Positions 1 through 9,240 of a stretch of DNA of 64,000 nt are shown here, piece after piece. Source of the DNA: CAVRQM01 sp963723455. GTDB taxonomy: Bacteria; Pseudomonadota; Alphaproteobacteria; Acetobacterales; Acetobacteraceae. Positions within the stretch are counted from its first letter, which is position 1, and every line of letters begins with the position of its first letter. The notes under the pieces were generated by a model that made no database searches, was not told where the DNA came from, and saw only the letters and a list, made by a program, of their open reading frames with translations. The DNA lies in the NCBI GenBank assembly GCA_963723455.1, contig CAVRQM010000005.1, positions 372,001 to 436,000 of the forward strand, in the 5' to 3' direction. The translations under genes and the position numbers were made by a program.

Positions 1-1
1 C

Positions 2-154
2 AAGCTGGATCCGGCCGGGCTGCCGGTTGCCGGCGTGGAGACGGCGCGCAAGGTCGTGGACAGGACGCGCCCGAGCAATGCGATGATGCGGCGGTGGACG
101 GAGAGCGAGGGAAAGACGCTTTCGGGCAGGCGCGGCCCAGTCCCTCGCCCATAG
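2..154 (+). CDS. C-terminal end of an unidentified plus-strand protein
   Basis: An open frame enters from the left edge and ends at a TAG at 152-154. It gives about 50 residues, rich in Arg and Ser, ending GRRGPVPRP. It would converge on clpV, whose stop lies 31 bp further on. I do not recognise it. The stretch is too short to identify and could be spurious in such GC-rich DNA. It would have to continue into the neighbouring sequence to be a real gene. Confidence 0.3.
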   Translation, partial: KLDPAGLPVAGVETARKVVDRTRPSNAMMRRWTESEGKTLSGRRGPVPRP

Positions 155-177
155 TCCCTCACCCGTCGCTCTCCCGC
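141..177. repeat. CCCTC/CTCTCCC-type intergenic repeat remnant
   Basis: This short stretch just beyond the clpV stop contains CCCTCACCC followed by CTCTCCC. The same word family forms hairpins at 15141-15161 and 46734-46810. Here the pairing arm is incomplete, so it may be a degenerate copy lying between two convergent genes. Confidence 0.3.
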
Positions 178-185
178 ACGACCCG

Positions 186-2852
186 CTACCCGAAATCGTA
201 GCTGAACCCGCCCGCATCCGCGCCGACATGCACTCGCGCGACCTTGCTGCCTTCCAGCAGGCGTTCCAGGAACGCGGCGCTGATCGCCGGCAGCATGGTG
301 TTGGTCAGGATTGCGTCGATCATCCGCCCGCCGCTCTCCGGCTCGTTGCAGCGCGCGGCGATCAACGAGACCACGTCCTCGTCATAGGTGAACGCGACTT
401 TGTGGCGCTCGCCGACGCGGCTGGCGATGCGGCCGAGCTGCAGGCGGATGATGTCGCGCATCACCGCGTCGCCCAGCGGATAGTACGGAATTACGATGAG
501 CCGCCCCAGCAGCGCCGGCGGAAACACCTTCAGCAGCGGCTCGCGCAGCGCCCGGGCGATCTCGTCCGGCTCGGGCACCAGCTCGGGGTCGCGGCACATG
601 CCCATGATGAGATCGGTGCCGACATTGGAGGTCAGCAGGATCAGCGTGTTCTTGAAATCGATGAAGCGGCCTTCGCCGTCCTCCATGAACCCCTTGTCGA
701 ACACCTGGAAGAAGATCTCGTGCACATCGGGGTGCGCCTTTTCCACCTCGTCCAGCAGCACCACCGAATACGGCTTGCGCCGCACCGCCTCGGTCAGCAC
801 GCCGCCCTCGCCATAGCCGACATAGCCGGGCGGGGCGCCCTTCAGGGTCGAAACCGTGTGCGCCTCCTGGAACTCGCTCATGTTGATGGTCATCAGGTTC
901 TGCTCGCCGCCGTACAGCGACTCGGCCAGAGTCAGCGCGGTCTCGGTCTTGCCGACGCCGGACGGCCCGCACAGCATGAACACGCCGATCGGCTTGCTGG
1001 GATTGTCCAGCCCGGCGCGCGAGGTCTGCACCCGCTTGGCGATGATCTCCAGCGCGTGCTGCTGGCCGACCACGCGCTGCCCGAGCGTGCCGGCGAGGTT
1101 CAGCACCGCCTGCACCTCGTTCTTGACCATGCGACCGACCGGGATACCGGTCCAGTCGCCGACCACCGCGGCTACCGCCTGTTCGTCCACGCTCGGCAGG
1201 ATCAGCGGCGACTCGCCCTGATGCGCGGTCAGCTCCGCCTGCAGGGCGCGCAGTTCGGTCAGCAGCGCCTCGCGATCCGGCGGCAGCGCATCCGGCGCGG
1301 CGTCCACCGGCGCCGTGCCGTCGCGCAGCTTGGCGCGCAGGTCCAGCAGCCGATCGACCAGCCCGCGCTCGGCCTCCCAGCGCGCCTCCAGCCCGACCAG
1401 CGCCGCCTGCTCGCGCGCCAGCGCCTCGGAGGCGGTCGCCTGTCGCTCGGTGGTCTCGATGCCGACCGCGGTTTCGCGGGCGATGATGCCGAGTTCGGTT
1501 TCCAGAGCCTGGATCCGCCGCCGGCAATCGTCCACCGCCGGCGGCACCGCGTGCTGGCTGACCGCGACGCGCGCGGCGGCGGTATCGAGCAGGCTCACGG
1601 ACTTGTCCGGCAGCTGGCGGGCCGGGATGTAGCGATGCGACAGCCGCACCGCGGCCTCGATCGCCTCGTCCAGGATCTGCACCCGGTGATGCTGCTCCAG
1701 CGGCGAGGCGATGCCGCGCATCATCAGGATCGCCTTCTCCTCGCTCGGCTCATCGACCTGCACCACCTGGAAGCGGCGGGTGAGGGCAGGGTCCTTCTCG
1801 AAATATTTCTTGTATTCGGCCCAGGTGGTCGCGGCGATGGTGCGCAGCGTGCCGCGCGCCAGCGCCGGCTTCAGCAGGTTCGCGGCGTCGCCGGTGCCGG
1901 CCGCGCCGCCGGCGCCGATCAGCGTATGCGCCTCGTCGATGAACAGGATGATCGGCTTGGCCGAGGACTGCACCTCCTCGATCACCTGACGCAGCCGGTT
2001 CTCGAACTCGCCCTTCATGCTGGCGCCGGCCTGCAACAGGCCGACATCCAGCGTGCGCAGGCTGACCTCGCGCAAGGCGGGCGGCACGTCGCCGGCGACA
2101 ATGCGCAGGGCGAATCCTTCCACCACCGCGGTCTTGCCCACCCCGGCCTCGCCGGTCAGGATCGGGTTGTTCTGGCGGCGGCGCATCAGCACGTCCACCA
2201 CCTGCCGGATTTCCGCATCGCGGCCGACGATCGGATCGATCTCGCCCTTGCGCGCCCGTTCCGTCAGGTCGATCGAGAACTTCGCAAGCGCCTCCTGACG
2301 GCCCATCGCCGCCGGAGCCATGGCACCGCTCGCCTCGCCGGGCACGCCGGAACCATCGGTCGCCGCGAGGGCCGCTTCCGGCGAGCCGGCCAGCAGCTTG
2401 GCGAACTCGTCTCCCAGCGTCTCGGCCTTGACCCGCTCGAACTGCCGGCTGATGGCGTACAGCGCGTTGCGCAGCGTCGTGGTCTTCAGCGCGCCCAGCA
2501 CGAGGTGGCCGGTGCGCACCTGGCCCTCGCCCAGCATCAGCGTCGCATAGACCCAGCCGCGCTCGACGGCTTCCTCGATATTGGGGGAAAAATCCGAGAT
2601 CGAGGTCGCGCCGCGCGGCAGCTTGTCGAGTGCGGCGGTGACGTCGGAGGCGAACCTGGACGCGTCCAGCTCGAAATGCCGGACGATGCGGTGGATGTCG
2701 GAATCCTGCGCCTGCAGGATCTGGTGCAGCCAATGCACCAGTTCGACATACGGGTTGCCGCGCAGCTTGCAGAACACGGTGGCGCCCTCGATCGCCCGGT
2801 AGGCGACGGGGTTGAGCTTGCCGAACAGCGCCGTGCGGCTGATCTCGGTCAT
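186..2852 (-). CDS. clpV: T6SS sheath-disassembly ATPase ClpV (TssH)
   Basis: This 888-residue AAA+ ATPase of the Hsp100/ClpB group would disassemble and recycle the contracted TssB-TssC sheath in the cytoplasm. The order is an N-terminal Clp repeat region (about 1-160), a first ATPase domain with Walker A GEAGVGKT and Walker B ILFIDEAH, a coiled middle region (about 430-540), and a second ATPase domain with GPSGVGKT and LLDEVEKAH. The length is normal for ClpV. The ATG at 2850-2852 is chosen because the protein begins MTEISRTALFGKLNP and overlaps the tssG stop as ATGA. The frame stays open upstream into tssG, but that part is noise. It is the last gene of the visible T6SS operon. The T6SS neighbours separate it from housekeeping ClpB. 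Confidence 0.95.
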   Translation of the reverse strand: MTEISRTALFGKLNPVAYRAIEGATVFCKLRGNPYVELVHWLHQILQAQDSDIHRIVRHFELDASRFASDVTAALDKLPRGATSISDFSPNIEEAVERGWVYATLMLGEGQVRTGHLVLGALKTTTLRNALYAISRQFERVKAETLGDEFAKLLAGSPEAALAATDGSGVPGEASGAMAPAAMGRQEALAKFSIDLTERARKGEIDPIVGRDAEIRQVVDVLMRRRQNNPILTGEAGVGKTAVVEGFALRIVAGDVPPALREVSLRTLDVGLLQAGASMKGEFENRLRQVIEEVQSSAKPIILFIDEAHTLIGAGGAAGTGDAANLLKPALARGTLRTIAATTWAEYKKYFEKDPALTRRFQVVQVDEPSEEKAILMMRGIASPLEQHHRVQILDEAIEAAVRLSHRYIPARQLPDKSVSLLDTAAARVAVSQHAVPPAVDDCRRRIQALETELGIIARETAVGIETTERQATASEALAREQAALVGLEARWEAERGLVDRLLDLRAKLRDGTAPVDAAPDALPPDREALLTELRALQAELTAHQGESPLILPSVDEQAVAAVVGDWTGIPVGRMVKNEVQAVLNLAGTLGQRVVGQQHALEIIAKRVQTSRAGLDNPSKPIGVFMLCGPSGVGKTETALTLAESLYGGEQNLMTINMSEFQEAHTVSTLKGAPPGYVGYGEGGVLTEAVRRKPYSVVLLDEVEKAHPDVHEIFFQVFDKGFMEDGEGRFIDFKNTLILLTSNVGTDLIMGMCRDPELVPEPDEIARALREPLLKVFPPALLGRLIVIPYYPLGDAVMRDIIRLQLGRIASRVGERHKVAFTYDEDVVSLIAARCNEPESGGRMIDAILTNTMLPAISAAFLERLLEGSKVARVHVGADAGGFSYDFG

Positions 2853-3952
2853 GGGGCAGACTCCGCTTCTCTCGTCGGGATTGTTGCGTCTATGGTGCGC
2901 GCCATGCTGTCGGCACTCGCGTCGAGAAACAAGTCGGCGGCATCGGTTTCTTTGCGGCGCGGCATCAGCCAGCTGGTCCAGCCCAGCCGTCCCTGCTGGC
3001 CCAGCCGTGTCGGCGGCACCTCGCCGGCGCGCAGCACCAGGTTCACGTCCCAGACCAGCGTGTCGCCGGCGTAGTTGCGCACGATCGGGATGACGCGGTG
3101 GAAACTGCTGCCGCCGGGCAGCAGGCGCAGGTAGTCGGCCAGATTGAGCGGCCCGAACACGATGCGGAACTTCTCCTGCCGGCTCCAGACGCGGCCGCCG
3201 AGCAACGTGGTGCCGCCCAGCGCCCCGGTCTGCGGCGACACGCCCAGCCGGGTGCGATCGCCGTCCTGCAGCGTCAGCCAGGAGCCGACGAAGCACTCGA
3301 TGCGCACCGGCACCGCAAAGAACGCCGACAGGATGGCCGCCAGTCCGTCGGCATGGCGGGTCTGGGTGGCCAGATGCCCGGCGAAATGCAGCTTCGTCGC
3401 GTCCGGCATGGCGTCGCGGTCGCGCAGCGAGGTCATGCCGAGCCCGATCAACGCGCCGACATAGGTCGCGAAGCGGTCCTGTTCCGGCCGATCGAAGCTG
3501 ACTGTCGGACGCGAGTCCGCCCAGGCGCGCCAGAACAGCGACAGCGCGCGATGATGGAAGATGTCGGCGAAGCGCTGGAAGCTCGGGTCGCGAAAATTGC
3601 GGCGGCGGTCGCGCGCGTATTCCGTCAAATGCAGCGGCAACGGCCCGTCCGGCCCGAACAGGCCGAAGAAATGCACCAGCAGCCGCGCCGGTCGTCCCTC
3701 CTCGGGCGCTTCCCAGGCGGCCAGGGTCGCCGGGGCGAATACCACAGATGGCTCCTGCGCCAGCCGGACGGCGTCCTGCGCCGGGCGCACGCTGCGGCCG
3801 AAGCGCGGCCGGTCGCGATGCCCCGCCTCAATCAGCCGCATTGCCTGATAGAACCCGAATGCCCAGGGCCGGGCGGCGAGATGCTCCTCGGCGCCCGGGT
3901 CAACCGGGCCGGGGCCTACAGGATCGGCCGCTGGCCCAGACGCATCGGCCAT
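2849..3952 (-). CDS. tssG: T6SS baseplate subunit TssG
   Basis: This 367-residue protein matches TssG (ImpH/VasB family). It is a baseplate wedge component that works with TssF, TssE and TssK in the cytoplasm. Typical family features are an early HLAARPWAFGFYQAMRLIEA segment, a central ALSLFWRAWADSRPTV segment and a C-terminal LRLLPGGSSFHRVIPIVRNY segment. The start at 3950-3952 lies inside the end of tssF (37-bp overlap). Its stop overlaps the clpV start by 4 bp, so translational coupling is likely. An upstream extension of the frame into tssF is not believed. Confidence 0.93.
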   Translation of the reverse strand: MADASGPAADPVGPGPVDPGAEEHLAARPWAFGFYQAMRLIEAGHRDRPRFGRSVRPAQDAVRLAQEPSVVFAPATLAAWEAPEEGRPARLLVHFFGLFGPDGPLPLHLTEYARDRRRNFRDPSFQRFADIFHHRALSLFWRAWADSRPTVSFDRPEQDRFATYVGALIGLGMTSLRDRDAMPDATKLHFAGHLATQTRHADGLAAILSAFFAVPVRIECFVGSWLTLQDGDRTRLGVSPQTGALGGTTLLGGRVWSRQEKFRIVFGPLNLADYLRLLPGGSSFHRVIPIVRNYAGDTLVWDVNLVLRAGEVPPTRLGQQGRLGWTSWLMPRRKETDAADLFLDASADSMARTIDATIPTREAESAP

Positions 3953-5793
3953 CGCATCACCTCCCCGCGTTCGGGGCTGCGCAGCAGCGTCTCGGTGAAC
4001 GCGTTGATCGAGACGTATTTGGCGAAGAACCGGTCCAGCACGGCAGCCAGGAGGATCGCCCCCGCGCCGCCGAACGGCGCTTCGTCGATGGTCAGCCGGA
4101 TCTGCAGCCCGCGTCCGGCGGCGACCGGACCCGCCCCCGGGATTCGGCGCACCACCGGATGCGCCTCGACCGACAGCAGCCCTTCCAGTTGCCGCGCCGC
4201 GATCGAGCCGCTCGCCGGGACATACAGGCGCAGCAGCTCGCGCAGGGCCGCGGCCCCCTGGAGCGCATCGGTATCGACCAGCGACAGGTAGTTCAGCCCC
4301 AGATGCGACAGGAACCGCCACGCATACTCGCCATCGCCGCGGCAGGGGCGCGGCGCGGTCGGCCCCGCGATGCAGCGCACCGAGGCCACCGGCGCGCCGA
4401 TCGCCAGCGTGAAATCGGTGTGCTGCTTGCCGACCGGCATCGACAGCGGCAGGTCGCGGTTGGTGCACAGCAGGTCCAGGCCGAGCTGGCGCAGCGTGTG
4501 GCGGAACGGCGCGGCATCGGGATCGACCAGCGAGATGAATACCTCATGGCCCAGATAGCTGGAGCGCGGGCCGCGCTGGCGACTGCGCTGCGACAGCAGC
4601 CGCGGCTGGCGGCGCAGCATGAAATAGCTGCGATGCTCCGGATTGCGGCTGAGGTCGTTGGCCGCATAGAACGGCAGGAAAGGCTGCGGCGCGCTGCCAT
4701 CGGTAGAAAAGCCCTCGACGCCGGCGACCGAGAACACCTCGAAATCCAGCGGGCGCATCCGGTCGGGGACCACCAGGTGCTCGGCGTCGCGCTCGGAAAG
4801 GTTGATGCGGTCGCTGCGGCGCGGGAACAGGTTGATCGCCGGGGCGCAGAACAGCGACAGGTGATCCGGCCCGAACCCGGCGGCCAGGATCGGCTCGCTG
4901 CGGCTGAGCAGCAGCAGGATGTCCAGTTCGTTGCCGGCGCAGCGGATCGCCGCGCGGTCCAGCCCGGACAGCTGCACGAACAGGAACCGCTCCGGCATGG
5001 CGTAGTATTCCTGCAGCAGCCGGTAGCCCTCGAAGGATTGCGGCGCGCTGGGCAGCAGCGCCTCGTCCGCCTCGAACCCTCGCCCGCTGACCGCCGAGGC
5101 CGGCAGCCGCTCCTGCCAGGGCAGCGGGCGCGCGGTCGGGCGGAGATAGATCGCCATGACATTGGCCAGCAGCTGTTCGTACAGCCGGGTGCGCGCGCCG
5201 TCCGGGCCGCTCAGGAAGAACGTCAGCCGGTCCATCGCGATCTTGCTGAACGCCGCCTCGCCGGTGGCGCGCAGGCGCAGGCGGATCGCCGCCTTGACGC
5301 CGCGCTGCTCCATCAGCCCGAAGGCGGCAAGCGCCGCGGGCGAGCCGATGTATTCCGCCTCCGCCAGCTCGACCGGCAGCAGCTGGACCGCGTGGCCGGT
5401 CCGGAACTCGCAATTGGTCTGGTCCTCGGTGCCGAGCAGGCTGCGCAGCTCGGTGCCGCGCGGCAGCGTGACGCCCTGCGGCATGGCGCGCAGCGCCGCG
5501 TCCGGCTGGAACCGGACCACCGCCATCGACGGCGTCGGCGCCAGATAGTGCGGGTACACCATCTGCAGCAGCGACTGCGTGAAGGTCGGGAACTCGGCTT
5601 CCAGCTTCAGCTGGACGCGCGCGGTCAGGAAGGCGAAACCCTCCAGCAGCCGCTCCACGTATGGATCGGCCACTTCTACGCTGCCGAGATTGAGCCGGCC
5701 GGCGATCTTCGGGAACTCGGCGGCGAACTCCGCGCCCATGTCGCGCAGATAAGCGAGTTCGCTCTCGTACAGCCGCAGCAGACGCGGGTCCAT
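3916..5793 (-). CDS. tssF: T6SS baseplate subunit TssF
   Basis: This 625-residue protein matches TssF (ImpG/VasA family), the large baseplate wedge protein. It opens with the characteristic MDPRLLRLYESELAYLRDMG and continues with AEFAAEFPKIAGRLNL. It contains the family stretch around SYLGHEVFISLVDPD and ends with a region on neighbouring subunit contact (FFAKYVSINAFTETLL). The length is usual for TssF (about 580-640). The start ATG at 5791-5793 shares one base with the tssE stop (TGATG). It overlaps tssG by 37 bp, so tssE, tssF and tssG are probably made together. Confidence 0.94.
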   Translation of the reverse strand: MDPRLLRLYESELAYLRDMGAEFAAEFPKIAGRLNLGSVEVADPYVERLLEGFAFLTARVQLKLEAEFPTFTQSLLQMVYPHYLAPTPSMAVVRFQPDAALRAMPQGVTLPRGTELRSLLGTEDQTNCEFRTGHAVQLLPVELAEAEYIGSPAALAAFGLMEQRGVKAAIRLRLRATGEAAFSKIAMDRLTFFLSGPDGARTRLYEQLLANVMAIYLRPTARPLPWQERLPASAVSGRGFEADEALLPSAPQSFEGYRLLQEYYAMPERFLFVQLSGLDRAAIRCAGNELDILLLLSRSEPILAAGFGPDHLSLFCAPAINLFPRRSDRINLSERDAEHLVVPDRMRPLDFEVFSVAGVEGFSTDGSAPQPFLPFYAANDLSRNPEHRSYFMLRRQPRLLSQRSRQRGPRSSYLGHEVFISLVDPDAAPFRHTLRQLGLDLLCTNRDLPLSMPVGKQHTDFTLAIGAPVASVRCIAGPTAPRPCRGDGEYAWRFLSHLGLNYLSLVDTDALQGAAALRELLRLYVPASGSIAARQLEGLLSVEAHPVVRRIPGAGPVAAGRGLQIRLTIDEAPFGGAGAILLAAVLDRFFAKYVSINAFTETLLRSPERGEVMRWPMRLGQRPIL

Positions 5794-6302
5794 CAGCCGC
5801 GCTTGCGGATGTCGGTCACCACCGCCAGCCGCGTCTCCAGCTCGATGGACGTCTCCAGGAACAATTGCTGCGGCACCGGCTGCGCCCACAGCTCGCCCTC
5901 GATCTCGAACACCAGCGCCGGCACGGCCGCATCCTCGCGCGGCCGGCGGGCGCGCACGCGCAGCGAGTCCGGGCGGATGCGCGGCTCGAAGGCGCGGATC
6001 GCGTCGGCGATGGTCGCCTCCAGGCTGACCACCTTGCCCGATGAGCGCACCAGCCCGGTGAAGCCGGGAATGCCGAAATTGAGCGTCGAGCGCGCCACGA
6101 GCGGCGTTGCATCGAGATCGTCAGAGGTCGCGAGGTTGGTCGTGTTGAGCAGCCAGGCGAGGTCGCGCAGCACCGCCTCGCGCAGTTGCTGCATGCTCAG
6201 GCTTTGCCGGTCGAGCAATTCGTGGCGCTGCTCCGGCGCGCGGTCGGTCAGGCGGTCGAGCAGCGACGGCTGCAGGCGTTCGCGGCTGGTGGCCTCGGCC
6301 AT
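5793..6302 (-). CDS. tssE: T6SS baseplate gp25-like subunit TssE
   Basis: This 169-residue protein is a TssE/gp25-like lysozyme-fold baseplate component that would help start sheath polymerisation. The visible signature is RLQPSLLDRLTD at the N-terminus, followed by LREAVLRDLAWLLNT and TPLVARSTLNFGIPGFTG. The conserved arginine/glutamate-rich helix is present (LREAVLRDL). It starts 4 bp after the tagJ stop, and its TGA shares a base with the tssF ATG. The assignment rests on these motifs and on operon position. Confidence 0.92.
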   Translation of the reverse strand: MAEATSRERLQPSLLDRLTDRAPEQRHELLDRQSLSMQQLREAVLRDLAWLLNTTNLATSDDLDATPLVARSTLNFGIPGFTGLVRSSGKVVSLEATIADAIRAFEPRIRPDSLRVRARRPREDAAVPALVFEIEGELWAQPVPQQLFLETSIELETRLAVVTDIRKRG

Positions 6303-6306
6303 GCGA

Positions 6307-7107
6307 TCAGGCGGCCGCCGCGACCGGGGCGGCGACCTCCAGCCGGCGCAGTTCCATCAGCGGCGTCTCGTCGGCGTCGGTGGCCAGCATCCGCTGGCCC
6401 AGGCCGATGAACCAGTCGCCCTGCTCGCGCCATTCGGTGCGCCGCGCCAGCGCAAGCTGCGAGTCGGCGGCGGCGGAACCCGGGTAGCGGGTCGGCACGA
6501 AGCCCACCGATTCGCCGCCATTGGCCCAGGTGAAGGTGGCCGGCATCCACACCTGGTCGCGCAGGTCGGTCGGCGCCTCGATCACCAGCGAGCGCAGCCG
6601 GTGGAACGGCGCCCAGTAGTACTTGCCGTCCACGATCGCCTCCAACATCGGCCCGAGGCGCTGGTCGGCATCGGCGATCCAGGCGAAGTCGCGACCGTCG
6701 ATGGTGCCCGACGTCGCCGGCGCCTGCTCGAACGCCTCGTCGCGCAGGCCCGCCGCCTGATCGGGGTTGCCCGCGGCGAGCAGCCGGTTGGCTTCCATCA
6801 GCAACGGCATCCAGGGTTCGGGCTCGCCGAAGATGGTCGGCGTGCGGCTGCCGGCGAACACCCGCTCGCGCAGCAGCTCGCAGCGGATCGTGGCGCGATA
6901 GGTCTGCGCCATCGGCAGCGCCATCGGGTCCAGTTCCAGCGCCACCGCAAGCTGGTTCTGCGCGCGCTCCCACTCGCCGAACACGCAGAACATCTGGAAC
7001 AGGAAGGTGCGCAGGCGCGCCTCGCGCGGCGACCTGCGCACCTCCTGTTTCAGCGTCTCCAGCGCCTCGCGCGGATCGCCCGAGCGCAGGATCTCCCGGG
7101 CGTCCAC
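6307..7107 (-). CDS. tagJ: T6SS accessory protein TagJ (ImpE family)
   Basis: This 266-residue protein matches the ImpE/TagJ family. TagJ binds the TssB N-terminus in some systems and may help bring ClpV to the sheath, though the protein is not always required. The N-terminal third is TPR-like (GDPREALETLKQEVRRSPRE). The family-specific C-terminal part includes DFAWIADADQRLGPMLEAI and YYWAPFHRLRSLVIEAP. It starts 12 bp after the hcp stop and ends 4 bp before tssE. Its presence limits the T6SS to the subtypes that carry TagJ. Confidence 0.9.
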   Translation of the reverse strand: MDAREILRSGDPREALETLKQEVRRSPREARLRTFLFQMFCVFGEWERAQNQLAVALELDPMALPMAQTYRATIRCELLRERVFAGSRTPTIFGEPEPWMPLLMEANRLLAAGNPDQAAGLRDEAFEQAPATSGTIDGRDFAWIADADQRLGPMLEAIVDGKYYWAPFHRLRSLVIEAPTDLRDQVWMPATFTWANGGESVGFVPTRYPGSAAADSQLALARRTEWREQGDWFIGLGQRMLATDADETPLMELRRLEVAAPVAAAA

Positions 7108-7119
7108 GCTCGGCCCCGC

Positions 7120-7689
7120 TCAGGTCTGGTTAATCGCGGTGATGGTCTCGTCGCGCACGTTCTTGACGCGGTTCCAGCCCGCCTTCTTCGCCGGCATCAT
7201 GCTGCCGTCCGACTTCTGCTGGCAGTAGCGCATGAACAGGCCGCCGTACTCGAAGGTGACGGTCTCCTTGGGCGAGGTGTCGTCATGCGCCCATTCCACG
7301 GTCTTGACGCCGACCAGCTTGAAGTCGAAGCGCAGGAACACCTGGCCCGAACTGTCGCCGCCCGCCGCCTTGCGCAGCGCCAGGGTGACCAGCTTGAACG
7401 CCGTGCCCGAGCAGGCCATGTCGAAGAAGATCGGCGAGGCCTTGTCGATGCTGCGCTCGATCGAGAACTCCTTAAACTCGACCCGGCCGGAGCCGACGCC
7501 GGTGCTCTGGCTGCCGATGTTCAGGATGTGCTCGATGCTCAGCCCGCTATAGCTGCTGATCTCGAACACCTTGCCGGCGGTCAGGCCATCGGCCAGCTCC
7601 TCGGAGTTCTTGCTGAAGTCCACGTTCAACTCCGCATCGAGCGCCGGCCCGGTGTAGGGAGTGAACGTCATGTATGCGTCGATTGCCAT
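7120..7689 (-). CDS. hcp: T6SS tube protein Hcp (TssD)
   Basis: This 189-residue Hcp1-family protein would stack as hexamers into the inner tube and leave the cell on firing. It begins MAIDAYMTFTPYTG. It carries FEISSYSGLSIEHIL and the conserved FKEFSIERSIDKASPIFF stretch. It is slightly longer than the usual 160-175 residues, the extra being a C-terminal tail after FEYGGLFMRYCQQ. A 60-bp gap separates it from tssC upstream, the largest gap between tssB and clpV. The extra gap could allow separate expression of this abundant protein, but I see no clear promoter. Confidence 0.94.
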   Translation of the reverse strand: MAIDAYMTFTPYTGPALDAELNVDFSKNSEELADGLTAGKVFEISSYSGLSIEHILNIGSQSTGVGSGRVEFKEFSIERSIDKASPIFFDMACSGTAFKLVTLALRKAAGGDSSGQVFLRFDFKLVGVKTVEWAHDDTSPKETVTFEYGGLFMRYCQQKSDGSMMPAKKAGWNRVKNVRDETITAINQT

Positions 7690-7749
7690 GTCTGCCTCTG
7701 TTTGCTGCGGGCGCGGTTGCGGGGTTGCGGGGACGAACTCAGGCGGAGC

Positions 7750-9237
7750 CTATTTCGGCATCCGCGAGACCAGGCGGAGCGAAATGTTGATGCCTTCAAG
7801 CTGATAGTGCGGCTTCAAGAAAAACTTGGCGCTGTAATAGCCGGGATTTTCCTCGTTCTCCTCGATGTCCACCCGACCGTCGGCCAGCGGGTGCGTGGCC
7901 TTGTATTCCTCGGTCGAGCTGTCCGGCGAGCCGTCGATGTAGCGGTTGAGCCAGGTCTGCAGCCAGTCGGTCAGCTGCTTCTTGGTCTTGGTGCCGCCCA
8001 CCTTGTCGCGCACCATGCATTTCAGGTAGTGCGCGAACCGGCACGACGCGAAGATGTAGGGCAGGCGGGCTGACAGGTTGGCGTTGGCGGTCGCCGCTGG
8101 ATCGTCGTATTCCTGCGGCTTCTGCAATGACTGCGCGCCGATGAACGCGGCGAAATCCGAGTTCTTCTTGTGGATCAGCGGCATGAAGCCGTTTTTTGCC
8201 AACTCCGCCTCGCGCCGGTCGGAAATTGCGATCTCGGTCGGGCATTTCATCGCCACGCCGCCGTCGTCGGTCGGGAAGGTGTGCGCCGGCAGCCCTTCCA
8301 CCGCGCCGCCGCTTTCGATGCCGCGGATGCGCGTGGTCCAGCCATACAGCTTGAACGCCCGGGTGATGTTGGTGGCCATCGCATAGGCCGAGTTGCACCA
8401 GGTGTAGTTGCTGCTCTCGGCGCCCTCGGTGTCCTCCTCGAACGAGAACTCCTCGACCGGCTCGGTCTTGGCGCCATACGGCAGGCGGGCCAGGAAACGG
8501 GGCATGGTCAGGCCGACATAGCGGGAGTCCTCGCTCTCGCGCAGCGACTTCCAGGCGGCGTATTCCGGGGTCTGGAAGATCTTGGTCAGGTCGCGCGGGT
8601 TGGCCAGCTCGCTCCAGCTGTCCATCTGCATCACCGTCGGATTCGCCGCCGCGATGAACGGCGCATGCGCCCCGGCGGCGACCGCGGCGATATCGCCCAG
8701 CAGCTGCGTGTCCATCGGGCTGTGGTCGAAGAAGTAGTCGCCGACCAGCAGCCCGAACGGCTCGCCGCCGAACTGGCCGTATTCCTCCTCATAGATCTTC
8801 TTGAAGACGGGGCTCTGGTCCCAGGCGGTGCCGCGGAACTTCTTCAGCGTCTTGCCCAGATCCTTCTTCGAGATGTTGAGCACCTTGATCTTCAGCATCT
8901 CGTCGGTTTCGGTGTTGTTCACCAGGTAGTGCAGGCCGCGCCAGGCGGCTTCGACGCCCTGGAAATCCTCGTGATGGATGATCAGGTTGACCTGCTCGGT
9001 CAGCTTGGCGTCGATGGCCACGATCATCGCCTCGATCGAGCGCAGCGCGTCGTTGCTGACCAGAGCGGTGTTGACCAGCGCCTGCTGCGCCAGCGTCTGC
9101 ACCGCGGCTTCCACGGCCTCGCGGGCGCGGTCGCTTTTCGGCTTGAACTCGCGGTTCAGCAGGCTCGCGAAATCGCTGCCGTCCTGCGTGACGACGCCGG
9201 CGGCGTCCGGCTGCACGCCGAGCTGGGTTCCGGACAT
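7750..9237 (-). CDS. tssC: T6SS sheath large subunit TssC
   Basis: This 495-residue TssC (ImpD/VipB family) protein forms the contractile sheath with TssB. Diagnostic stretches are LREAVEAAVQTLAQQALV-type helix near the N-terminus, AWRGLHYLVNNTETDEML, GLLVGDYFFDHSP and MPRFLARLPYGAKTEPVEEF. The C-terminus EGINISLRLVSRMPK is typical. It starts 3 bp after tssB with an AGGAGG-like site inside the tssB end. The length and motifs are normal and there is no sign of damage. Confidence 0.96.
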   Translation of the reverse strand: MSGTQLGVQPDAAGVVTQDGSDFASLLNREFKPKSDRAREAVEAAVQTLAQQALVNTALVSNDALRSIEAMIVAIDAKLTEQVNLIIHHEDFQGVEAAWRGLHYLVNNTETDEMLKIKVLNISKKDLGKTLKKFRGTAWDQSPVFKKIYEEEYGQFGGEPFGLLVGDYFFDHSPMDTQLLGDIAAVAAGAHAPFIAAANPTVMQMDSWSELANPRDLTKIFQTPEYAAWKSLRESEDSRYVGLTMPRFLARLPYGAKTEPVEEFSFEEDTEGAESSNYTWCNSAYAMATNITRAFKLYGWTTRIRGIESGGAVEGLPAHTFPTDDGGVAMKCPTEIAISDRREAELAKNGFMPLIHKKNSDFAAFIGAQSLQKPQEYDDPAATANANLSARLPYIFASCRFAHYLKCMVRDKVGGTKTKKQLTDWLQTWLNRYIDGSPDSSTEEYKATHPLADGRVDIEENEENPGYYSAKFFLKPHYQLEGINISLRLVSRMPK

Positions 9238-9240
9238 GAC

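Noticed and set aside
228..3074. Plus-strand open frame of about 948 codons opposite clpV
   Set aside because: It is a composition shadow of clpV, with His/Arg/Gln-rich sequence and no recognisable motif.
3748..8073. A very long plus-strand open frame (about 1441 codons) opposite tssG-tssF-tssE-tagJ-hcp
   Set aside because: It is antisense to well-supported T6SS genes, has low-complexity Arg/Gln/Ala composition and no domain. Such frames arise from high third-position GC.
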